From: Coriobacteriia bacterium
Lineage (GTDB): Bacteria; Actinomycetota; Coriobacteriia; Anaerosomatales; SLCP01
Direction: 5' to 3'
DNA: 64,000 nucleotides
NCBI GenBank assembly: GCA_030603745.1
Contig: JAUVXE010000012.1
Location: 1-64,000, forward strand
Shown: in pieces, positions 58,668 to 64,000 of the stretch
Position numbering within the stretch: position 1 is the stretch's first letter
Layout of the letters: every line of letters starts with the position of its first letter
Program-made: the position numbers and the translations under genes
The notes under the pieces: generated by a model
Told to the model about the DNA's origin: nothing
Database searches by the model: none
Seen by the model: the letters and a program-made list of their open reading frames with translations, nothing else

Positions 58668-59558
58668 GTGAAGGCGAAGAAGTTCCTTGCGTTCGCCCTC
58701 GTCGCCGTGCTCGCCCTGGGCACGCTCGGCCTTGCCGGCTGCGGCAACGGTGACGAAGAGGCGCCCGAGACCCCCGCGGAGGAGCCGGCTGCTGAGCTGA
58801 CCGGTTCGATCACCGTCGAGGGCTCGGACACCATGGTCAACCTCGGACAGGCGTTCGCCGAGGCGTTCATGGACGAGTTCGACGGCGTGGACATCTCGGT
58901 CGCGGGCGGTGGCTCGGGTACCGGCATCGCCTCGCTGATCAACGGCACGGTCGATTTCGCCAACGCCTCCCGTGCCATCAAGGACGAGGAGGAGGAGCAG
59001 GCCGGAGCGAACGGGATCGACGTCACCGAGTTCGTGGTCGCCTATGACGGCATCGCCATCGTGGTCAACCCGAGCCTCGACGTCGAGGACCTCACGTTCG
59101 AGCAGCTGGGTGCGATCTACCGCGGCGAGATCACCAACTGGAGCGAGGTCGGCGGTCCGGACCTCGACATCGTGCTGCTCTCGCGCGACACCTCCTCGGG
59201 CACCTACGGCTTCTTCCTGGAGCACGTGGTCCAGCAGGACGACAAGGACGCGGTCTTCTCGGCCGACGCCCGCCTGCTCCCCTCGACCCAGGCCATCGTG
59301 GACGAGACCATCGCCAACGAGGCCGCGATCGGCTACGTCGGACTCGGCTACGTGGTGCCCGAGGTCAACGTGCTCAAGATCGACGGTGTCGAGGCCGGCG
59401 TGGACGCGGTCAAGGACGGCAGCTACAACGTCGCCCGCCCGCTGTTCATGTACGCCGCGGGCGCGCTCAGCGAGGCCGCCCAGGCCTACATCGACTGGAT
59501 CCAGAGCGCCGATGGTCAGGCCGTCGTCTCCGAGCTCGGCTTCGTTCCGACGAACTAA
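58668..59558 (+). CDS. pstS: Phosphate-binding lipoprotein PstS
   Basis: This is a 296-residue substrate-binding protein of the high-affinity phosphate ABC importer. The lipobox LAGC with C25 follows a signal peptide (KFLAFALVAVLALGTLG), so it is membrane-anchored outside. The phosphate site shows in VEGSDTM, GGGSGTG and SRDTSSGTYG. An acidic linker follows the cysteine. The start is a GTG after GAGGAGAGGG. It should be the most expressed gene of the operon. Confidence 0.94.
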   Translation: MKAKKFLAFALVAVLALGTLGLAGCGNGDEEAPETPAEEPAAELTGSITVEGSDTMVNLGQAFAEAFMDEFDGVDISVAGGGSGTGIASLINGTVDFANASRAIKDEEEEQAGANGIDVTEFVVAYDGIAIVVNPSLDVEDLTFEQLGAIYRGEITNWSEVGGPDLDIVLLSRDTSSGTYGFFLEHVVQQDDKDAVFSADARLLPSTQAIVDETIANEAAIGYVGLGYVVPEVNVLKIDGVEAGVDAVKDGSYNVARPLFMYAAGALSEAAQAYIDWIQSADGQAVVSELGFVPTN

Positions 59559-59561
59559 GAC

Positions 59562-60485
59562 ATGCTGACGCCCCCCTCTTCGAGGCGGCGTCTCGGCCGC
59601 CCGGTCTCAAGCCGGGCGGCCGACGGCGTTGTCAAACGGATCATCTCGCTCAGCGGCGTGCTGGCGATCGTCATCCTCGCCGCCATCGGCATCTTCCTCG
59701 GACTGAACGCGGTGCGCGCGCTGCACGACGTCGGATTCTGGACGATGGCGACCGGCACCGAGTGGTATCCCACGATCGCCGAGCCGCGCTTCGGGTTCGT
59801 CCCGCTGCTCGCGGGTTCTGCCGCGGTCACGCTCACGGCACTCCTCCTCTCCGTGCCGGTGAGCATCGCCGCGGCGCTCTTCATCTCCGAGTTCGCCAAC
59901 CGCAGGGTCAAAGACGTCGCGAAGTCGATCATCGAGTTCATGGCGGCGGTGCCCTCGGTCGTCTACGGCCTGGTGGGCATCGCGATCGTGGTGCCCTGGG
60001 TCAAGGAGACATTCGAGCTCGACAGCGGGCTCTCCGCGCTCTCCGGCGCGATCGTGCTCGCCTTCATGATCGCTCCCACCATCGTCTCGATCTCTGAAGA
60101 CGCGCTGCACGCGGTCCCCGACGAGCTGCGGCAGGGCTCGCTCGCGCTCGGCAACACGCGGTGGCAGACGTCGTACAAGGTGGTCTTGCCCTCGGCGTCC
60201 TCCGGCATCCTCGCAGCGGTGATGCTCGGCATGGGCCGCGCCATCGGGGAGACCATGGCGGTCCTGATGTTGACCGGCAACGCCGCGCGCATCCCGGGCT
60301 CCCTCTTCGACTCGGTGCGCACCATCACCGGGACGATCGCCGCCGAGATGGGCAGCGTGGTCCAGGGCGGGCTGCATCAGTCGGTGCTCTTCGCGCTCGG
60401 CCTCGTGCTCTTCTCGATCACCTTCGCGATCAACCTCGTCGCCGACCTCGTGCTCGAGAAGCAGCGGAAGAGGTGGCGCCGATGA
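59562..60485 (+). CDS. pstC: Phosphate ABC transporter permease PstC
   Basis: This is a 307-residue inner-membrane permease with about six membrane segments and the EAA-type loop [14 protein letters not shown]. The ATG lies three bases after the pstS stop and lacks a clear Shine-Dalgarno. A strong hairpin falls at codons 11-21 of the frame. If translation began later, the next in-frame start, GTG 59658, would cut the first membrane helix, so ATG 59562 is preferred. It overlaps pstA by four bases. Confidence 0.92.
   Translation: MLTPPSSRRRLGRPVSSRAADGVVKRIISLSGVLAIVILAAIGIFLGLNAVRALHDVGFWTMATGTEWYPTIAEPRFGFVPLLAGSAAVTLTALLLSVPVSIAAALFISEFANRRVKDVAKSIIEFMAAVPSVVYGLVGIAIVVPWVKETFELDSGLSALSGAIVLAFMIAPTIVSISEDALHAVPDELRQGSLALGNTRWQTSYKVVLPSASSGILAAVMLGMGRAIGETMAVLMLTGNAARIPGSLFDSVRTITGTIAAEMGSVVQGGLHQSVLFALGLVLFSITFAINLVADLVLEKQRKRWRR
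59594..59622 (+). other. Hairpin between pstS and the pstC coding core
   Basis: CGGCCGCCCGG and CCGGGCGGCCG form a perfect 11-bp stem with a seven-base loop, 35 bases after the pstS stop and inside the start of pstC. It could stabilise pstS mRNA or attenuate the downstream genes. Confidence 0.6.
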
Positions 60486-61342
60486 ACCGACGCATCCGGC
60501 AGGCTCGCATCGCGCAGACCGTCGCCGTGGCCGTGACCGGCACGGCGGCCGCGCTCGTGGTGGCCGCGGCTCTCTTCCTGCTCGTCTACATCACGGTCCG
60601 CGGGCTTCCCGCGATCAGCTGGGAGTTCCTGACCGACGTCCCCCGCCAGCAGATGAAGGCGGGCGGGATCTTCCCGGTCATCATGGGCACGCTCGCGCTG
60701 ACACTCGCCACCGCGGCGCTCTCGTTGCCGGTCGGGGTCGCGGCGGGCATCTACCTCTCGGAGTATGCGCCGAGGAGCAGGTTCACGCGGGTCATCCGCC
60801 TCTCGATCAGCAACATGGCCGGCGTCCCCTCGATCGTCTACGGTCTCTTCGGCCTGGCGCTCTTCGTGATCCTCATGGGTATCGGCAAGTCGATCCTCGC
60901 TGGGGCGCTCACGCTCGCGTGCCTCACGCTGCCCGTGATCATCACGGCGACCGAGGAGGCGCTTCGGCAGATCCCGACCGACCTGCGGCAGGCCTCGCTC
61001 GCCCTCGGCGCCACCCGGTGGCGCACGATCTACAAGGTCGTGCTTCCCGCCGCCGCGCCGGGGATCGTGACCGGTTCGATCCTCGGCCTGTCGCGCGCGG
61101 CAGGCGAGACCGCCCCGATCCTCTTCACCGCGGCGGTCTACTACAAGCGGCAGCTGCCCGATTCGGTCTTCGCCGACGTGATGGCGCTGCCCTACCACAT
61201 ATTCATTCTCGCCACGCAGGTCACCGGCCGTCCCGACGACATCATCTGGGGCACGGCGTTCGTGTTGGTGGGCGGGGTCACCGCCATCAGCGTGGCCGCC
61301 GCGGCGTGGCGTTCGGCACAGAGACGGAAGGTGAGATGGTGA
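60482..61342 (+). CDS. pstA: Phosphate ABC transporter permease PstA
   Basis: This is a 286-residue permease partner of PstC with six membrane segments. The EAA loop reads [14 protein letters not shown], close to that of Pst[16 protein letters not shown] is the conserved C-terminal block. The ATG overlaps the pstC TGA. It overlaps pstB by seven bases, so all four proteins are translationally linked. Confidence 0.93.
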   Translation: MNRRIRQARIAQTVAVAVTGTAAALVVAAALFLLVYITVRGLPAISWEFLTDVPRQQMKAGGIFPVIMGTLALTLATAALSLPVGVAAGIYLSEYAPRSRFTRVIRLSISNMAGVPSIVYGLFGLALFVILMGIGKSILAGALTLACLTLPVIITATEEALRQIPTDLRQASLALGATRWRTIYKVVLPAAAPGIVTGSILGLSRAAGETAPILFTAAVYYKRQLPDSVFADVMALPYHIFILATQVTGRPDDIIWGTAFVLVGGVTAISVAAAAWRSAQRRKVRW

Positions 61343-62136
61343 CAGGACCGGCGAACAACGGCGCAAAGGGGAGTTTCGACCTGAAGGAGGTCTCGGTCAC
61401 GTACGGCTCCGAGACCGCGGTCGCCGGCGTGTCGATGCACATCCCTCCCTGCGCGGTCACGGCGCTGATCGGCCCCTCGGGGTGCGGGAAGTCCACACTG
61501 CTGCGCTGCCTGAACCGCATGAACGACGAGCTCGGCAACGCCACGGTGGGCGGCACGATCCTGCTCGACGGGGTGGACATCTACGGCAAGGAGCTCGACC
61601 CTGTCGAACTGCGCACCAAGGTGGGGCAGGTGTTCCAGAAGCCCAACCCGTTCCCGATGTCGATCTATGACAACGTCGCGTACGGGCCGCGGACGCAGGG
61701 CATCCGCAGGCGCGCCGAACTCGACGAGGTCGTGGAGCGCTCACTCAAGCGCTCGGCGCTGTGGGGCGAGGTGAAGAAGGACCTCAAGAAGCACGCCTTC
61801 GAGCTCTCCGGCGGACAGCAGCAGCGGCTCTGCATCGCGCGGGCGCTCGCGACCCAGCCCGAGGTCGTGCTCATGGACGAGCCCGCCTCCTCGCTCGACC
61901 CCATCTCGACCCAGCAGATCGAGGACACCATCGCCGAACTCAAAGAGCACGTCACGATCGTGATCGTCACGCACAACATGCAGCAGGCCGCGCGGATCTC
62001 GGACCAGACCGCGTTCATGCTCCGCGAGAGCATGGAGGCGCCGGCGGAACTCATCGAGGTCGGAGAGACGCGCGTGATGTTCACGAACCCGCGCGACAAG
62101 CGCACCGAGGCCTACATCACGGGCAGGTTCGGCTAG
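61336..62136 (+). CDS. pstB: Phosphate ABC transporter ATPase PstB
   Basis: This is a 266-residue ATPase that powers phosphate import. The Walker [10 protein letters not shown] is at residues 46-54, the signature [13 protein letters not shown] and Walker [13 protein letters not shown] follow, and the switch histidine is in [29 protein letters not shown] is the Q-loop block specific to PstB. ATG 61336 follows GGAAGGTGAG. No phoU follows; the operon ends at a hairpin. Confidence 0.95.
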   Translation: MVTGPANNGAKGSFDLKEVSVTYGSETAVAGVSMHIPPCAVTALIGPSGCGKSTLLRCLNRMNDELGNATVGGTILLDGVDIYGKELDPVELRTKVGQVFQKPNPFPMSIYDNVAYGPRTQGIRRRAELDEVVERSLKRSALWGEVKKDLKKHAFELSGGQQQRLCIARALATQPEVVLMDEPASSLDPISTQQIEDTIAELKEHVTIVIVTHNMQQAARISDQTAFMLRESMEAPAELIEVGETRVMFTNPRDKRTEAYITGRFG

Positions 62137-62168
62137 GCGTACGCGGACCGACAGGCCCGGGAACGACA

Positions 62169-62199
62169 ACAGGACGCGCTGAGGGGGAGCGCGTCCTGT
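62169..62199 (+). terminator. Terminator hairpin after pstB
   Basis: ACAGGACGCGC and GCGCGTCCTGT form a perfect 11-bp stem with a nine-base loop, 32 bases after the pstB stop, followed by CATGTCG. The T content is low. It closes the phosphate operon. Confidence 0.7.
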
Positions 62200-62266
62200 C
62201 ATGTCGTGAGCGGCGGTGCCCGCCCCGAGGGGGGAGGAGAGAGGACGGGTCGCCGTGCTCTGCCGG

Positions 62267-62272
62267 TATACT
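62267..62272 (+). promoter_or_regulatory. Candidate -10 box for the acetyltransferase gene
   Basis: TATACT lies about 50 bases before the next ATG. No convincing -35 is present 16-18 bases upstream. It is recorded because the gene follows a terminator and needs its own start. Confidence 0.4.
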
Positions 62273-62320
62273 AGCAACGGGTATGCCAGAACTCTCACCG
62301 AGCCGAGGGGGGATCCACCG

Positions 62321-62833
62321 ATGCCCGACGTCACCGTGCGGACGGCCGAGCGGACGGACGCGGCGGCCATCGCCGACATCTACAACCCGTACGTGACCGG
62401 CTCGGCCGCCACGTTCGACACCGAGCCCGTCACCGAGGCCGACCGGGCCGCGTGGATCGCCACGCACGGCCCCGAGCACCCGGTCCTGGTCGCCGAGGTG
62501 GACGGCGAGGTGGTGGGGTGGGGCTCGGTGAGTCCCTGGGCGCCGCGACCGGCGTGGCACCGCACGGTGGAGCTCTCCGTCTACGTACACGCCGACGTCC
62601 GCGGGGAGGGGATCGGGACCGCGCTGATGACCGAGATGATCGAGCGCGCGCGGGCAGCCGGCCACCACGCCCTCATGGCGCAGATCGTCGCCGGCAACGA
62701 GGCGAGCCTCGGCATGGCGCGACGCCTCGGCTTCGAGGTCGTGGGCGTGATGCGTGAGGTCGGCGACAAGTTCGGCCGCTGGCACGACCTCGTGCTCGTG
62801 GAACGGGTGCTGCGCGCCGAGGCGACCCCTTAG
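62321..62833 (+). CDS. GNAT N-acetyltransferase, phosphinothricin-acetyltransferase type
   Basis: This is a 170-residue acetyltransferase. It starts VTVRTAERTDAAAIADIYNPYV, the usual opening of the PAT group, has the catalytic-site glutamate-rich strand VELSVYVHADVRGEGIGTAL that binds acetyl-CoA, and then MAQIVAGNEASLGMARRLGF. Relatives acetylate methionine derivatives, amino acids or the herbicide phosphinothricin. The substrate here is unknown. ATG 62321 follows GGGGGGATCC. Its stop overlaps the SDR stop by four bases. Confidence 0.88.
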   Translation: MPDVTVRTAERTDAAAIADIYNPYVTGSAATFDTEPVTEADRAAWIATHGPEHPVLVAEVDGEVVGWGSVSPWAPRPAWHRTVELSVYVHADVRGEGIGTALMTEMIERARAAGHHALMAQIVAGNEASLGMARRLGFEVVGVMREVGDKFGRWHDLVLVERVLRAEATP

Positions 62834-63594
62834 AGCGCGGTGAACCCGCCGTCGACCGGCAGCGTGGCGCCGGTCGTGAACGACGCCCCGTCGGAGAGCA
62901 GCCAGATCGCGGCCTCGGCTATCTCCTCGGGCGTGCCGAGGCGACCGGCCGCATGCTTCTCGGTGACGAACGCCTGGATCTCCGAGCCCGCGGTGACGCC
63001 GGCCTCGGTGAGCAGCGAGGTCTCGAGGATGCCGGGCGCGACGGCGTTCACGCGTACGCCGCGCGGGGCGTACTCGACCGCAGCGGCCTTGGTGAGCCCG
63101 ATGACGCCGTGTTTGGCGGCGACGTAGGCCGGCGCCTGGGGCCAGGCCACGAGGCCGAGGACCGAGGCGATGTTGACGATCGCGCCACCGCCCGAGCGGA
63201 TGATCGCGGGGATCTGCGCGCGCATGCAGTAGAAGACCGCGTCGAGGTGGGTCGAGATGACCTCGCGCCACTCCTCGGGCGGGAAGTCCGCGGTGAGCGC
63301 CGCGTGCGAGCCGGCGCCGAGGCTGTTGGCGACCATGTGCACCGCGCCGAACGCGCCGAGGGTGGCGTCCACGAGCGTCTCGCACTCGGTGGGGTCGGTG
63401 GTGTCACAGGCGTGGAAGACGGCGTGTCCTCCGGCGTCGAGGATCGACCGGACGGTGTCGTGCCCGCCCTCGGCGTCGATGTCGGAGATCATCACGTGCG
63501 CGCCACGCCGCGCGAGCCCGACGGCGATCGAGCGGCCGATGCCTGCCGCCGCGCCGGTCACGAGCCCGACCCTGCCGTGAAGGGTGCCTTCCAT
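62830..63594 (-). CDS. Short-chain dehydrogenase/reductase
   Basis: This is a 254-residue classical SDR oxidoreductase using NAD(P)H. The nucleotide-binding GAAAGIGRSIA is at residues 14-24, the strand-4 motif is MVANSLGAG in place of the common NNAG, and the catalytic tyrosine and lysine are in APAYVAAKHGV, preceded by the conserved serine in VNIASVLG. It ends PVDGGFTAL. The substrate is not predictable. It converges on the acetyltransferase. Confidence 0.9.
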   Translation of the reverse strand: MEGTLHGRVGLVTGAAAGIGRSIAVGLARRGAHVMISDIDAEGGHDTVRSILDAGGHAVFHACDTTDPTECETLVDATLGAFGAVHMVANSLGAGSHAALTADFPPEEWREVISTHLDAVFYCMRAQIPAIIRSGGGAIVNIASVLGLVAWPQAPAYVAAKHGVIGLTKAAAVEYAPRGVRVNAVAPGILETSLLTEAGVTAGSEIQAFVTEKHAAGRLGTPEEIAEAAIWLLSDGASFTTGATLPVDGGFTAL

Positions 63595-63696
63595 CGGTGC
63601 GCCTCTCTGCCGGGGGACTTTACCGGTTCATACCCTGTTTCCCGGGTGCGCGGGGTATCATCCTTCCGAGGTCCTCGCGACGTCCCAGGGGCGCAT

Positions 63697-64000
63697 ATGT
63701 CAGGGTTCCACGTCACGAACACCGGTGGGAGCATCGTCTCCTCGGCGCTGCACGCGGGTCACGAGCTGCGGCCCTCCCTGCGTCCCTGGTGCGCCCTCGG
63801 CCCCACGGAGCGCATGCGCGAGGAGGATCCCTACACCGACGTGATCGCCGCGCTCGGCACGGGGATGCTCGCCGGCCGGCACTCGCGCTTCGAGGTCGAC
63901 CTCAACCGGCCGAGGGGGGCCGCCGTGTACCGGGGGCCCGAGGACGCCTGGGGCCTCGAGGTGTGGCGCGCCCCGCTCCCCGACGCCGAGGTCGCGCGTT
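63697..64000 (+). CDS. N-formylglutamate amidohydrolase-like protein, N-terminal part (partial)
   Basis: At least 101 codons run to the window edge. Residues such as SALHAGHELRPSLRPW, REEDPYTDVIAAL, SRFEVDLNRPRGAAVY and PEDAWGLEVW fit the N-formylglutamate amidohydrolase (FGase) family, a zinc hydrolase of amino-acid amides. The first ATG at 63697 follows a weak CAGGGG. The catalytic remainder is outside. It diverges from the SDR gene. Confidence 0.75.
   Translation, partial: MSGFHVTNTGGSIVSSALHAGHELRPSLRPWCALGPTERMREEDPYTDVIAALGTGMLAGRHSRFEVDLNRPRGAAVYRGPEDAWGLEVWRAPLPDAEVAR

Noticed and set aside
63584-63844. Plus-strand frame crossing the SDR start and the last gene
   Set aside because: It conflicts with the SDR promoter region and with the conserved frame of the amidohydrolase-like gene, and shows no homology.

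Overview
The window is a GC-rich bacterial chromosome segment with dense, mostly co-directional genes and many GTG or TTG starts. It is almost entirely housekeeping. The order rplQ-ecfA1-ecfA2-ecfT-truA-rplM-rpsI is the Gram-positive arrangement. Together with a groES-groEL operon under CIRCE control, a GuaB3-type IMP dehydrogenase relative, a RimI-TsaD fusion and a V/A-type ATPase, it suggests an actinobacterium, perhaps near the Coriobacteriia. That placement is inference. I see no rRNA, tRNA, CRISPR array, phage gene or insertion sequence, and no gene-free stretch above about 300 bases.

Layout. Positions 1-15846 carry the end of tuf and then the S10, spc and alpha ribosomal operons, with secY, adk, map, infA, rpmJ and rpoA embedded. 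A long hairpin at 15897-15930 closes this block. Positions 15984-19230 hold an ECF transporter energizing module (ecfA1, ecfA2, ecfT) and truA. rplM-rpsI follow from their own promoter and leader. Positions 20323-27749 form a cell-envelope and cofactor block: glmM, a Rieske protein, glmS, acpS, nnrD, a CBS protein and alr. glmM and glmS supply amino-sugar precursors and alr supplies D-alanine.

Positions 27918-36591 are a complete nine-gene V/A-ATPase operon in the order G/H-I-K-E-C-F-A-B-D. After a small reverse-strand gene come a nitroreductase, a family 4 uracil-DNA glycosylase, and tsaE, tsaB and rimI-tsaD, which serve tRNA t6A synthesis. groES-groEL have a textbook sigma-A promoter and CIRCE operator. 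Next are a cysteine-rich orphan, a divergent GT4 glycosyltransferase and ychF. guaB3-guaA follow a structured leader, then chorismate mutase and DAHP synthase, which overlap and likely act together at the entry to aromatic synthesis.

Positions 50526-64000 hold a zinc-ribbon protein, a flavodoxin-like protein, pcrA, a CBS-DRTGG family II pyrophosphatase and a PAP2 phosphatase. A phosphate regulon follows: phoR-phoB on the minus strand, divergent from pstSCAB across a candidate Pho box. Last come an acetyltransferase, an SDR dehydrogenase and the start of an N-formylglutamate amidohydrolase-like gene.

I did not find a convincing new defence or mobile system. The less explained parts are small: hairpins and leaders between housekeeping genes, an operator-like palindrome before the V-ATPase operon, a hairpin between pstS and pstC, and three small orphan proteins.
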